64,000 nucleotides of DNA from Streptosporangium lutulentum. Its GTDB lineage: Bacteria; Actinomycetota; Actinomycetes; Streptosporangiales; Streptosporangiaceae. Location: contig NZ_JAUSQU010000001.1 of NCBI RefSeq assembly GCF_030811455.1, forward strand, positions 1,736,001-1,800,000, given 5' to 3'. Position 1 is the first letter of the stretch; each line of letters opens with the position of its first letter. A program made the translations under genes and the position numbers. Under the pieces are notes generated by a model. That model did no database searches. It saw only the letters and a list, made by a program, of their open reading frames with translations, and was not told where the DNA came from. Shown here piece by piece: positions 9,032 through 18,361 of this stretch.

Positions 9032-9922
9032 TCATGCGGCGAGCAGGACCCTATCGGACCGCTGCTCGTAGGTGATCGGGCTGAGGTAGTTCAGGCTGGA
9101 GTGCCTCCTTCGGGTGTTGTAGCGAGTGATCCACTTGAAGACCTCCAGGCGAGCCTGGCGGGCCGAGGACCAGCGTTTGGCGCCCTGCAGCGTCTCGCGT
9201 TTGAGAGTGGCGTTGAACGCCTCGGCGGCAGCGTTGTCCGCGCTTGTCCCGACGGCGCCCATCGACTGGCGAACACCGAACTCCTTGCACACGGCGGCGA
9301 AGTCGGCGGAGGTGTATTGCGCCCCGTGATCGGAGTGAAAGACCGCCCCGGCCAGGTCACCACCCCGCGTGGCGGCGGCTGCCCGCAGCGCGTCGGTCAC
9401 CAGCTCGGTGCGCATGTGATCGGCGATCGACCAACCAGCCAGGCGACGTGAATGCAGGTCCAGCACCGTCGCGAGATACAAGAACTGTCCCTCACCGACG
9501 GGCAGATAGGTGATGTCGCCCACGTACCGCTGGTTCGGCGCGGCCGCGGTGAAGTCCCGCTTGATCAGGTCGGGCATCTTCTGATGGGAGGGCTCGGGCA
9601 CCGTGGTGCGGACCCTCTTACGCAGATGCAGCCCGACGATGCCGAAGACCCGCATGATCCGCGCCACCCGCTTGTGATTGACCCGCCGGCCCGCATCGCG
9701 CAGCTCGGCAGTCACCCGCGGGCTGCCGTAGGTGCCATCGAAGTCGGCGTGGATCTGCCTGATCTCCGCCGCGAGCGCAGCGTCGGCCGCCGTCCGCACC
9801 GCCCTCGCCGGTGTGGCGGCCACCCACCGATAGAACCCCGACCGGGAGACCTCCAGCACTCGGCACAGTCGCTTCACCCCGAAGGCGTCACGGTGATCGG
9901 CAACGAACTGGAAGCGACTCAC
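9032..9922 (-). CDS. IS3-family transposase OrfB (copy B)
   Basis: Protein identical to OrfB of copy A, with the same DDE residues (VGDITYLP, FHSDHGAQYTS, NAAAEAFNATLKRE). GTG start overlaps the orfA stop by 4 bases in the -1 frame. Confidence 0.92.
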   Translation of the reverse strand: MSRFQFVADHRDAFGVKRLCRVLEVSRSGFYRWVAATPARAVRTAADAALAAEIRQIHADFDGTYGSPRVTAELRDAGRRVNHKRVARIMRVFGIVGLHLRKRVRTTVPEPSHQKMPDLIKRDFTAAAPNQRYVGDITYLPVGEGQFLYLATVLDLHSRRLAGWSIADHMRTELVTDALRAAAATRGGDLAGAVFHSDHGAQYTSADFAAVCKEFGVRQSMGAVGTSADNAAAEAFNATLKRETLQGAKRWSSARQARLEVFKWITRYNTRRRHSSLNYLSPITYEQRSDRVLLAA

Positions 9923-10236
9923 CAGTTCGTCTCCCCGGCGAAATACTTGGCCGCCCGCCGCAAAATCTCGCGCTCCAGCTCCAGTTCCCGGATCCGGGCC
10001 CGCAACTGCTTGTTCTCCTCTTCCAGCACGTTGCCGGAGGTTACCAATCCCGTCGGCGGCCTCTTCACCGAGCCCGTCTTCGGAGCAGTGCCGGCAGACC
10101 GCGCCTGGTGCACCCACAGGCGCAACGTCTCACGGTTGACGCCCAGGTCCTTGGCCACCGACGCGTACGTCCGCGACGGGTCCGACAGATACAACGCGAC
10201 GGCGTCTGTCTTGAACTCAACTGAGTAGGCCTTCAT
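9919..10236 (-). CDS. IS3-family transposase OrfA (copy B)
   Basis: Protein identical to OrfA of copy A (helix-turn-helix then leucine-zipper-like coiled coil). Identity across copies points to recent transposition within this replicon. Confidence 0.92.
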   Translation of the reverse strand: MKAYSVEFKTDAVALYLSDPSRTYASVAKDLGVNRETLRLWVHQARSAGTAPKTGSVKRPPTGLVTSGNVLEEENKQLRARIRELELEREILRRAAKYFAGETNW

Positions 10237-10315
10237 GGCCACGAGGAACTCCTTGGTCTCCAGATCTCTATGATCTGGCACTCAAGATGTCCACACCTCG
10301 GGGTGAAGGCCCGTG

Positions 10316-10966
10316 TTCTGGCTTCTCATCGTCTGCGTACCCATCTTGCTGCTATTCAGCTGCGTTGCGACCGTCGTCAGTATCGGCGGCGATACCACGG
10401 TGACCACGCAGGAGGACCGGCCCGGCGCTGTGCGGTCGGCCGCCCCTGAGAGCACCCAGCCTTCACCGGTTCAAGAGGCCGAGTCTCCGGCCGCCGCCGA
10501 GAACACCCAGCCTTCACCGGTTCAAGAGGCCAAGCCTTCGGCCGCCGCTGTTGGCGGCGCGATCACTCTGCAGGGACGTGATTCTGGACTACAGGTCGCT
10601 GTGACCCTCGTAAAGGTCGTCGAAAACGCGAAACCAAAAAACGACTACTCCAAGCCGGAGACCGGAAATCGCTTCTTCGCGGTCCAGTTGATACTTAACA
10701 ACACGGGCCAAGCGGCCTACAGCGACAGTCCTACCAATGGCGCCTACGTGATTGACGCCGAAGGCCAGCAATACTCCTCAGCGTACGGGGACGTGCAGGA
10801 AGGCGTGTCGTTCCACGGGTCAGTGACGATGGGGGCCGGTGACAGCCGTAAAGGCATCATCGTCTTCGAGGTGCCCCAGGCTGCGAAGATCAGCAAATTT
10901 CAGTTCGCACTGAATAGCGGATTCGCTGACCAAAAGGGTGAGTGGCTCACGCAAGCTGCGGGGTAG
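10316..10966 (+). pseudogene. DUF4352-type membrane protein, 3' part
   Basis: Rejoined to 8999 it gives RGAV-FWLLIVCVPILLLFSC, the transmembrane helix. Next comes a Ser/Pro/Ala linker with a duplicated NTQPSPVQEA-type unit, then an extracytoplasmic beta-sandwich of DUF4352 type (VTLVKVVENAKPKNDYSKPE, GNRFFAVQLILNNTG, KGIIVFEVPQAAKISKFQF). The GTG at 10313 could restart translation of this part, so a secreted product without the Pro-rich tail remains possible. Confidence 0.82.
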
Positions 10967-11511
10967 CGAAGTCTCCTGATCTCTCGCACAAAGCGGGCCC
11001 TGCGCTATGGCCTGAGATTGTGATATCTCCAGGAAGGCGACACTTCCTCATCGAGGCGGAACCGTCTGCCCTTCTCCAGGGTCGCAGCAGCCGCACCCGC
11101 CAGCGCCGGTGATTCCCGCTGCTGCTGACCTTGAATACTGCGAGGGACGCCCGCTCTCCTTCGGGATGGCGGATGCTTCTTCTGGAGCTCCCAACAAAAC
11201 CACGCTCACCGGCCAACCCGCGGCACTGGCCAGCCGTCTTACAGGCGTCTCATCTCTCTGCTTGTAGCCGTACAAAGCGAAGGGGCCCCCAAGATGGGGG
11301 GCCCCTTCGCTGTCCGTACCGATGGACCAGCGAGGCCTACAAGTAGTTGCCGTCACGGCGCAGGAACCAATGTCAATGCAGATCAGTGGTCCCCCTCAAG
11401 CGCACTTGAAGATCTTTCGGAAGCTCTGACCTGCATATCTGTTGAAAATTTCGCCGACACTACGGGGACCCGTATGCGCCTACATCACGGGATCGTCTCT
11501 GGGATGCCTTC
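10967..11511. other. Intergenic stretch with a 15-bp perfect hairpin
   Basis: No convincing gene over about 540 bp. AGCGAAGGGGCCCCC (11276-11290) and GGGGGCCCCTTCGCT (11297-11311) form a perfect stem with a 6-nt loop, probably a bidirectional stop. Confidence 0.6.
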
Positions 11512-12030
11512 TCAGCTCTGCCAGACGTTGTAGTCGACGTAGTAATCCGCGCCAACCTGGAAGTAGGCCCGGCGCCACCCCTTACTCACTTCGTCTTGCC
11601 TGATCACTTGAGTGCCGAGGAGGTCGTCGCCCCCTATATTGTCGTGTTCTAGTGCCCATACGCGCATTTCCGGTCCGCTCATGACCATTTGCCTGTCTAC
11701 GTTCCGCGTGCGTCCACCCTTCATTTCCCCGCGCCATATTTCAATATGGTCGAACTTCAGGCTGACATCATCGACACCGGACTCAAAGATGCCGCCGGGA
11801 TCGTTGGGCCTAGTGCAGTGGAAGTTCGCGAAGTGCACCATGATGAGGCCCTTCCGCTGCGCCCGTAGCTTGGACCCCTGAGCGGAAGCCGGAGCGGCAT
11901 ACGCCCCGACCACTGCGGCTCCGACGAGACCAGCCGTCACGCCGAGCGTCTTGGACATGAAGGCCCGTCGGCCTGGAGTTTCGATGGCAGGGCGCCGGCA
12001 GACACCTTCCGGCGTCTGTGGGGTATTCAT
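11512..12030 (-). CDS. Secreted protein with Tat-like signal, unknown function
   Basis: 172 residues. The N-terminus carries GRRAFMSKTLGV and a hydrophobic run (VTAGLVGAAVVGAYA) ending APASAQG, a twin-arginine-type export signal with an Ala-X-Ala cleavage site. The mature part (MVHFANFHCTRPNDPGG, FDHIEIWRGEMKGG, VWALEHDNIGGDDLLGTQVI) reads like a small beta-rich binding domain with acidic loops. No family recognised. Codons look normal for the genome. Confidence 0.72.
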   Translation of the reverse strand: MNTPQTPEGVCRRPAIETPGRRAFMSKTLGVTAGLVGAAVVGAYAAPASAQGSKLRAQRKGLIMVHFANFHCTRPNDPGGIFESGVDDVSLKFDHIEIWRGEMKGGRTRNVDRQMVMSGPEMRVWALEHDNIGGDDLLGTQVIRQDEVSKGWRRAYFQVGADYYVDYNVWQS

Positions 12031-12194
12031 ATGTATTTCTCCTGCCGTGGGTTCGTGTGTGCGGAGCGTGACGCCGAGGAGGCTTCTTGCGCTAAGTGTT
12101 CGCTTAGGTGCGCATAGTAGTCAATCATTGAAGCTGGCGTGTTGCGCTTGCGTCTGTACCGGTATGCGACCTACAACAGCGGCCGAAAATGCAG

Positions 12195-12229
12195 AACGCG
12201 CCCGGCCTCGGATCGAGGTCAAGCGCGTT
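12195..12229. terminator. Hairpin terminator behind the integrase
   Basis: AACGCGC (12195-12201) with GCGCGTT (12223-12229), inner CCTCG/CGAGG. It lies 13 bp past the integrase stop and resembles the hairpin at 8127-8161. Confidence 0.6.
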
Positions 12230-12242
12230 GTGGTTCCCGTGG

Positions 12243-13352
12243 CTACAGGTGGGCGACCGGGTTGTCCCTCCACTTGTCGCCTTCCTCGATGTACCCGAGC
12301 ATTGCCTTGCTGCCGTCGGCCCAACCGCCATGCCTTGAGATCTTCTCCAACTGAGCACCGGCCTTACGTGCTTCCGTAGCGAACCCGCGCCGCAAACTGT
12401 GGCCGGTCCAGCGACCTTCTAGGCCAGCAGTGTTGGCAATCCGGGTAACGACCTCGGCAGCGGCCTCGGCAGTAATCCGGCCCTCGGGGTCACCGATGGC
12501 TACGCCCTTGCGCATCATCTGCCGCGTGTCGATGTTGCCGAGGATGTCGACGCGCACGAAAAGCGGCCCGCTGGTGCGACCTTTCTCGGCCATGGCGGCG
12601 ATCAAGGCCAGAACCGTACGGACGGGGCAGGTGTCTGCCTTCCCACCGCCGTAGGTCACTGCGACCTCGGTGTACTTCTTGATCTTGCGCCGGTAGATGT
12701 TGACCAACAGGCCGTCCTCGGTCGCGGTGACGTCGGCGATGTTCAGGGCGGAAAGCTCAGAGACGCGGGCAGCGGTGGCGTAGCCCAGCAGGAGGAGGGC
12801 AGCGTTGCGCTTACCGGCGAGAGTCGACCGGTCGATCTTGTCCAGCATCGACCGCAAGGGATCGCGTCCGGCCGGTGCTGCCTTGCGAGTCTGCGCCGCA
12901 GGGTTGTGCGTCGTGGCGAGGTACTCGCGGTAGCCGGAGAGGACCTTCCTGGCGCCCTTCGTCTGCGGCGGGTTGACGTCGGCCGCGTTGTGCCACGTGC
13001 GGATCGCTGCCAAAGCGCGCTCAATGCTTGCCGGGCCCAACGGCTTGCCGGTGCGGGCAGAAATGGCGGTCGTCAGGTGGGTCACGTATTCCGTCATGGT
13101 TTGCGAGGTGGCGGGCATTGAGACGCGACCCTGCGAGACACACCAAGCGTCGAAGGCCTTCCAGTCCTTCGTGTAGGCCCGCATGGTGCTGGCGGGAATT
13201 CCGGCGGCGACAGCGTCCCGAGCGGCATCGCTCAGGAAGTGATCGGCATCGGTGTGGATGGCAACCGCAGAGGCCGGAGCGTAGGCGGGCACGATCTCCG
13301 CCAGAACAGGGCGGCCAGCGACCTCGATCTCACGGGAGGCAATCTCAGTCAC
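12243..13352 (-). CDS. Tyrosine recombinase / phage-type integrase
   Basis: GTG start at 13352 with AAGGA upstream. 369 residues. N-terminal SAM-like core-binding domain (IPASTMRAYTKDWKAFDAWC) and C-terminal catalytic domain with the Arg (ATAARVSELSAL), His-X-X-Arg (TGHSLRRGFATE), His/Trp (ISRHGGWADGS) and nucleophile Tyr (AMLGYIEE). Complete catalytic set, so probably active. It could have mobilised the surrounding island; no excisionase or attachment core was identified beside it. Confidence 0.92.
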   Translation of the reverse strand: MTEIASREIEVAGRPVLAEIVPAYAPASAVAIHTDADHFLSDAARDAVAAGIPASTMRAYTKDWKAFDAWCVSQGRVSMPATSQTMTEYVTHLTTAISARTGKPLGPASIERALAAIRTWHNAADVNPPQTKGARKVLSGYREYLATTHNPAAQTRKAAPAGRDPLRSMLDKIDRSTLAGKRNAALLLLGYATAARVSELSALNIADVTATEDGLLVNIYRRKIKKYTEVAVTYGGGKADTCPVRTVLALIAAMAEKGRTSGPLFVRVDILGNIDTRQMMRKGVAIGDPEGRITAEAAAEVVTRIANTAGLEGRWTGHSLRRGFATEARKAGAQLEKISRHGGWADGSKAMLGYIEEGDKWRDNPVAHL

Positions 13353-13831
13353 GGGGGTGTCCTTCGGTAGCGACTAGGTCAACAAGTGCTCTTGAGAAGA
13401 AATATTATCACGAGCACTCTCCAAATTGATCTAGAGGAGGCCCTATGAGGTCGCAAACAGGCAACGATGGCGATCAAGGGCAGAAAACGGCTTACGCCTA
13501 CGACGGTTCTGCTAAGGCGAGGGAGTGGAGCCGATGACCGCGTCACATGAGCGTCGTCGAGCTCGACCGTCACGGCATCAAGGGCATGTGTCCCGTCGGC
13601 CTGGCCCACGTTGCCTGCGGTCGGCGTCGGCGCCACGGATCCGCAAAAAATGCGCGCGGTCGATGAGGCAGGGGCATGCCCAGTTCATCCGCGTCACGGT
13701 TGGCTTGCCCACTGACACTGCGTGCCCCCACAGGTACAGGTCCAGCTCCCTACCAGCCCTTGACATATATGAAGAGGGGGCACCCTTAAACGGCCCTCAT
13801 GAAGAGACACCCGCCCGGTCATTCAGGTGGA
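13353..13831. other. Gene-poor stretch between integrase and IS
   Basis: About 480 bp. Short frames on both strands (for example 13578-13766 minus) lack a convincing start or family. Possibly the decayed upstream region of the integrase. Confidence 0.45.
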
Positions 13832-13883
13832 TGGGCCACCCCGAGTTAGTTGGAGGCTCCGATACCTGGAAGGGTGAGGAGTT

Positions 13884-14201
13884 ATGGCACCACCGAGGAA
13901 GTATGCCCCTGAGCTGCGGGAACGCGCTGTCCGTATGGTTTTCGAGCTGCGTGCGGCCGGTGAGGGGGCGGGCGTGCTGGCCCGGGTCGCAGACCAGCTC
14001 GGGGTGCACCGCGAGGCGCTACGGACCTGGGTGCGCCAGGCCGAGGTCGATGGCGGGAAGCGCCCGGGGACATCGACTTCTGACGCCCAGCGGATCACCG
14101 AACTCGAGCGTGAGAATCGCGAGTTGCGGCGGGCGAACGAGATCCTGAAGGCCGCCTCGGCGTATTTCGCCCGGGAACTCGATCCCAGACTGCCGCGCTA
14201 G
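13884..14201 (+). CDS. IS3-family transposase OrfA (second element)
   Basis: 105 residues, GAGGAG just upstream of ATG. Helix-turn-helix (RKYAPELRERAVRMVFELR, VADQLGVHREALRTWVRQ) and coiled coil (RITELERENRELRRANEIL). OrfB is in the -1 frame, so a frameshifted fusion is expected. Confidence 0.9.
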   Translation: MAPPRKYAPELRERAVRMVFELRAAGEGAGVLARVADQLGVHREALRTWVRQAEVDGGKRPGTSTSDAQRITELERENRELRRANEILKAASAYFARELDPRLPR

Positions 14202-14236
14202 TCGAGTTCATCGATACCCATCGCGAACGGTTCGGT

Positions 14237-15106
14237 GTGGAGCCGATCTGTGCCGTGCTGGAGTTCGCGCCGTCCACGTACTGGGCGGCGAAGAAACGGG
14301 AGTCGAATCCGTCGGCTCGTGCGGTCCGGGACGAAGAGGTGAAAAAGGAGATCCTGAAAGTGTGGAACGGCCCGGGACGTGGCCTATATGGGGCGCGGAA
14401 GGTGTGGGGCCAGCTCAACCGCCAGGGCGTCACGGTCGCCCGGTGCACGGTCGAGCGGCTGATGCGCGAGCTGGGCCTGTGCGGGGCGACCTGGTCGCGC
14501 AAACGGCCCCGGACCACCGTCCCCGGCGCCGATCGACCCGGTGACCTGCTGGAACGCAACTTCACCGCGGGCCGGCCGGACCTGCGATGGGTCGCGGACA
14601 TCACCTATGTCGCCACCGCCTCCGGCTGGGTGTACACCGCGTTCGTCCAGGACCTGTACTCCCGTCGGATCGTCGGCTGGCAGGTCGCCGACCACCTGGG
14701 CACCGATCTGGCACTCGACGCCCTGGAAATGGCGATCTGGGCGCGTGGAGGCGTCATCGATGACCTTGTTCACCATTCCGATAGAGGCGTTCAATATACT
14801 TCTATCCGCTACGCCGAACGGCTCGACCAGGTCGGTGCGGCTCGTTCTGTGGGCAGCAAAGGCGATTCGTATGACAATGCCGCTGCGGAGTCGCTCAACA
14901 GTCTCTACAAGAAGGAGCTAATCGAGTTCCATGGCGGCTGGAAAGGCGTCATGGATGTGACGATTTCCACCATGGAATGGGTTGCCTGGTATAATTCTGA
15001 AAGGCTACATTCTTACTGCGGGAACGTTCCTCCGGCCGAGTACGAGGAGACGTTCCACCGATCAACCGCCGACGGCGGCCTGGCGATCGAGAACCAAGCG
15101 ATCTAG
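14237..15106 (+). CDS. IS3-family transposase OrfB (second element)
   Basis: The frame is open upstream (LVEFIDTHRERFGVEPICAV), so the true OrfB or OrfAB product starts before GTG 14237. Catalytic core: VADITYVATASG (Asp 1), HHSDRGVQYTSIRY (Asp 2) and NAAAESLNSLYKKELI (Glu), ending with AWYNSERLHSYCGNVPP. IS150-like subgroup by look. Confidence 0.9.
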   Translation: MEPICAVLEFAPSTYWAAKKRESNPSARAVRDEEVKKEILKVWNGPGRGLYGARKVWGQLNRQGVTVARCTVERLMRELGLCGATWSRKRPRTTVPGADRPGDLLERNFTAGRPDLRWVADITYVATASGWVYTAFVQDLYSRRIVGWQVADHLGTDLALDALEMAIWARGGVIDDLVHHSDRGVQYTSIRYAERLDQVGAARSVGSKGDSYDNAAAESLNSLYKKELIEFHGGWKGVMDVTISTMEWVAWYNSERLHSYCGNVPPAEYEETFHRSTADGGLAIENQAI

Positions 15107-15361
15107 CCTCCAACTTCACCGGGGCGGCCCAGGATATCGGCTCCACGCGCTACACAGTGGCCTGAAATATGGAACTCGCGGATGCCCGGAAGCAGGCTTG
15201 CCAGCATGCGCGGTCATCGAATCGGGCTCTCCATGTCGTTACGGATGGGCAGCCGCATTCCAAGGCGCCCGCCTCGGGGGTGCTGGGGCCTTCACCCCGA
15301 GGTGTGGACATCTTGAGTGCCAGATCATAGAGATCTGGAGACCAAGGAGTTCCTCGTGGCC

Positions 15362-15679
15362 ATGAAGGCCTACTCAGTTGAGTTCAAGACAGACGCCGTC
15401 GCGTTGTATCTGTCGGACCCGTCGCGGACGTACGCGTCGGTGGCCAAGGACCTGGGCGTCAACCGTGAGACGTTGCGCCTGTGGGTGCACCAGGCGCGGT
15501 CTGCCGGCACTGCTCCGAAGACGGGCTCGGTGAAGAGGCCGCCGACGGGATTGGTAACCTCCGGCAACGTGCTGGAAGAGGAGAACAAGCAGTTGCGGGC
15601 CCGGATCCGGGAACTGGAGCTGGAGCGCGAGATTTTGCGGCGGGCGGCCAAGTATTTCGCCGGGGAGACGAACTGGTGA
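15362..15679 (+). CDS. IS3-family transposase OrfA (copy C)
   Basis: Protein identical to OrfA of copies A and B; helix-turn-helix plus coiled coil. Confidence 0.92.
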   Translation: MKAYSVEFKTDAVALYLSDPSRTYASVAKDLGVNRETLRLWVHQARSAGTAPKTGSVKRPPTGLVTSGNVLEEENKQLRARIRELELEREILRRAAKYFAGETNW

Positions 15680-16566
15680 GTCGCTTCCAGTTCGTTGCCG
15701 ATCACCGTGACGCCTTCGGGGTGAAGCGACTGTGCCGAGTGCTGGAGGTCTCCCGGTCGGGGTTCTATCGGTGGGTGGCCGCCACACCGGCGAGGGCGGT
15801 GCGGACGGCGGCCGACGCTGCGCTCGCGGCGGAGATCAGGCAGATCCACGCCGACTTCGATGGCACCTACGGCAGCCCGCGGGTGACTGCCGAGCTGCGC
15901 GATGCGGGCCGGCGGGTCAATCACAAGCGGGTGGCGCGGATCATGCGGGTCTTCGGCATCGTCGGGCTGCATCTGCGTAAGAGGGTCCGCACCACGGTGC
16001 CCGAGCCCTCCCATCAGAAGATGCCCGACCTGATCAAGCGGGACTTCACCGCGGCCGCGCCGAACCAGCGGTACGTGGGCGACATCACCTATCTGCCCGT
16101 CGGTGAGGGACAGTTCTTGTATCTCGCGACGGTGCTGGACCTGCATTCACGTCGCCTGGCTGGTTGGTCGATCGCCGATCACATGCGCACCGAGCTGGTG
16201 ACCGACGCGCTGCGGGCAGCCGCCGCCACGCGGGGTGGTGACCTGGCCGGGGCGGTCTTTCACTCCGATCACGGGGCGCAATACACCTCCGCCGACTTCG
16301 CCGCCGTGTGCAAGGAGTTCGGTGTTCGCCAGTCGATGGGCGCCGTCGGGACAAGCGCGGACAACGCTGCCGCCGAGGCGTTCAACGCCACTCTCAAACG
16401 CGAGACGCTGCAGGGCGCCAAACGCTGGTCCTCGGCCCGCCAGGCTCGCCTGGAGGTCTTCAAGTGGATCACTCGCTACAACACCCGAAGGAGGCACTCC
16501 AGCCTGAACTACCTCAGCCCGATCACCTACGAGCAGCGGTCCGATAGGGTCCTGCTCGCCGCATGA
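15676..16566 (+). CDS. IS3-family transposase OrfB (copy C)
   Basis: Protein identical to OrfB of copies A and B, full DDE set, 4-base overlap with orfA in the -1 frame. Confidence 0.92.
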   Translation: MSRFQFVADHRDAFGVKRLCRVLEVSRSGFYRWVAATPARAVRTAADAALAAEIRQIHADFDGTYGSPRVTAELRDAGRRVNHKRVARIMRVFGIVGLHLRKRVRTTVPEPSHQKMPDLIKRDFTAAAPNQRYVGDITYLPVGEGQFLYLATVLDLHSRRLAGWSIADHMRTELVTDALRAAAATRGGDLAGAVFHSDHGAQYTSADFAAVCKEFGVRQSMGAVGTSADNAAAEAFNATLKRETLQGAKRWSSARQARLEVFKWITRYNTRRRHSSLNYLSPITYEQRSDRVLLAA

Positions 16567-16613
16567 CAGCTGGTGTCCACATTTTGGGGCCAAGGCCCTG
16601 CCTCTACGGCACG

Positions 16614-17756
16614 CCACAATGAGGCCCGGTGGTGAAACCGGGATCGAGCACCGCCGCCAAGACTGGCAAGTTCGCCGAAAACTTCCCGCAATGAAGCCCG
16701 GCTATGAAGTCGGGATGAAGCGCCATCGAGTGGGAGTCGGCGTGGGCCGGCGTCACGCCACAATGAGGCCCGGTCGCGAAACCGGGATCGAACCAGAGAA
16801 AGACGCCGAACGCGGCTGAAAGCTGTACGACCCGCAATGAGGCCCGGCGGCGAAACCGGAGTGAAGCCTGGACGCGTTCGCAAAGGCGGGCGGTGCGCCT
16901 TTCGTCCCGCAATGAGGCCCGACGGTAAGTCGGGATGGAGCTGCTGCTAGGAGGTAGTGGGGGTGTCGCTGGCACGGTCGCCGCAATGATGCCCGGTAGT
17001 GAAACCGGGATGGAGCACGTCGATCCGTGGGACGGCATGTTCCCGGCTCGCGACCCGCAATGAAGCCCGGCGATGAAACCGGGATGGAACGCGCCGCCCA
17101 GCGGTTGAAGATCGAGCAGCTCCAGCACCCGCAATGAAGCCCGGCTATGAAGCTGGGATGGAGCAACTACCTTGGCGACACCGCCAATTTCACCCTGGTC
17201 CCGCAATGAAGCCCGGCGATGAAACCGGGATGGAGTCCTGGCCGGTGAACGCATATACGGAGGACATCACATGCCCGCAATGAAGCCCGGCGATGAAGCC
17301 GGGATGGAGCTCTCTCGACGTTGACACCAAAACGGCTCAGGCGCAGCTGGACCCGCAATGAAGCCCGGCGATGAAGCCGGGATGGAGCGACGGCCCCGAC
17401 GGGGGCGTCGATCATCGTGGACGTCCCGCAATGAGGCCCGGCGGTGAAACCGGGATGGAGCCTCCACGTCGGCGAGCGCCACGTAAGCCGCCGTCTCCCC
17501 GCAATGAAGTCCGGCGATGAAACCGGGATGGAACCCGCCCAGGCATCCGGCTCCACGGCGTCGCCATGACCCCGCAATGAAGCCCGGCCGTGAAATCGGG
17601 ATGAAGGCGCAGATCTGGACCGGCAACGAGCTGAAGAGCTACCCGCCGCAATGAGGCCCGGCGGTGAAACCGGGATGGAGCGGCTGGTGGGAGGTGGGTC
17701 TGTTCACTCCAGATAGCCTCCCGCAATGAGGCCCGGTAGTGAAACCGGGATGGAGC
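16614..17756 (-). CRISPR. CRISPR array 1: 16 degenerate repeats, 15 spacers
   Basis: Repeats of about 36 bp start at 16614, 16686, 16758, 16832, 16907, 16981, 17055, 17129, 17201, 17275, 17353, 17426, 17499, 17572, 17646 and 17721. Plus-strand consensus begins CCGCAATGARGCCCGG, then CGRTGAAACCGGGATGGAGC. Spacers are 36-42 bp. The left-hand repeats are the most degraded (CCACAATG variants), so the leader is on the right and transcription runs leftward. In the RNA sense each repeat has a CCCGG/CCGGG stem and ends CATTGCGG, a suitable 5' handle. The left end is cut 15 bp from IS3 copy C. Confidence 0.95.
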
Positions 17757-18361
17757 AGTTCGTGAGCTGGGGAAATAACCGAACGTGCACGGGATGGTAC
17801 GCAAGAGTTAGCCGTTTTGTCCGTGAAACGGCTTGGTTGGGGTTGGGAACCTCCCCGGGAAAGCGTGCGTACTTGAGGTTCCGAACTCAGGCCGCGGGGA
17901 TTCGCGGGGAACCAGTTTTGCTTGTGGTGTTGTCAAGGAGCGATCGAACCGAGGGAGCCGAACGAGAGATCAGTCTGGCCCATTAGCGATGCAGACAGGA
18001 ACGAGGACGCCGGCGCTCTTGCCGCCTTCGATGGGCTGACGTTCTGCTCCGTAGACGTCGAAGACGCCCAGAGGGATAAGACCCTTGTGTTCCAGGGGAT
18101 GGACAGGATAGCCAACTGTCCTTGTCGCGTGGGTGCGGGCCGCAGGGATGGGTGGTCGAGCAGTGCTTGGACGGCGTGGATGTCGAGGGCGGGTTTCCAC
18201 AGAGGCCAGATCATCACGGTGCGCCGGTTGCGGCGGAGACGTTTCGGCCGTCCCCGGTGACGCGTAGCAAAGGCAGAGCTTGTGTGGCCAGCCAGGTGGC
18301 GCCGGGAACCCGACGGCGAGGGATTTGCCCGAAGGATGGTCGGCGGCGCTCCTCCGGACTC
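17757..18361. other. Leader side of array 1; otherwise no recognised gene
   Basis: About 600 bp. The part next to repeat 16 should contain the array leader and promoter (minus strand). Further right, overlapping frames on both strands (for example 17970-18419 minus) have no recognisable family and one runs through a repeat, so they are not taken as genes. Confidence 0.5.

Larger units (their letters stand above)
9000..10312 (-). mobile_element. IS3-family element, copy B (1,313 bp, inverted)
   Basis: Same length and same encoded proteins as copies A and C. Flanked by GTG on both sides (8997-8999 and 10313-10315), an exact 3-bp duplication. Inserted in the DUF4352 gene just before its membrane segment. 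Confidence 0.93.
13832..15131 (+). mobile_element. Second IS3-family element (1,300 bp)
   Basis: Ends TGGGCCaCCCCG and (inverted) TGGGCCgCCCCG, extended by AGTTGGAGGCT on both sides. Flanked by GGA (13829-13831 and 15132-15134). Distinct from the three-copy element in sequence and proteins. Only 154 bp separate it from IS3 copy C. Confidence 0.88.
15286..16598 (+). mobile_element. IS3-family element, copy C (1,313 bp)
   Basis: Same ends and proteins as copies A and B, but the flanks do not match (CTG before, TGC after). Its right end is only 15 bp from the first repeat of CRISPR array 1. The missing duplication suggests a deletion or IS-IS recombination that also cut the array. Confidence 0.9.

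Noticed and set aside
13525-14148. 207-codon plus-strand frame
   Set aside because: Runs from gene-poor DNA into the second IS3 element out of frame with its orfA; no coherent family.
15283-16601. 3-bp target duplication for IS3 copy C
   Set aside because: CTG and TGC do not match at the element ends used for copies A and B; a match appears only if the last C of the element is given up.
16604-17804. Minus-strand frames with repeated PGFIAGLHCG-like motifs
   Set aside because: Translations of CRISPR repeats, not proteins.
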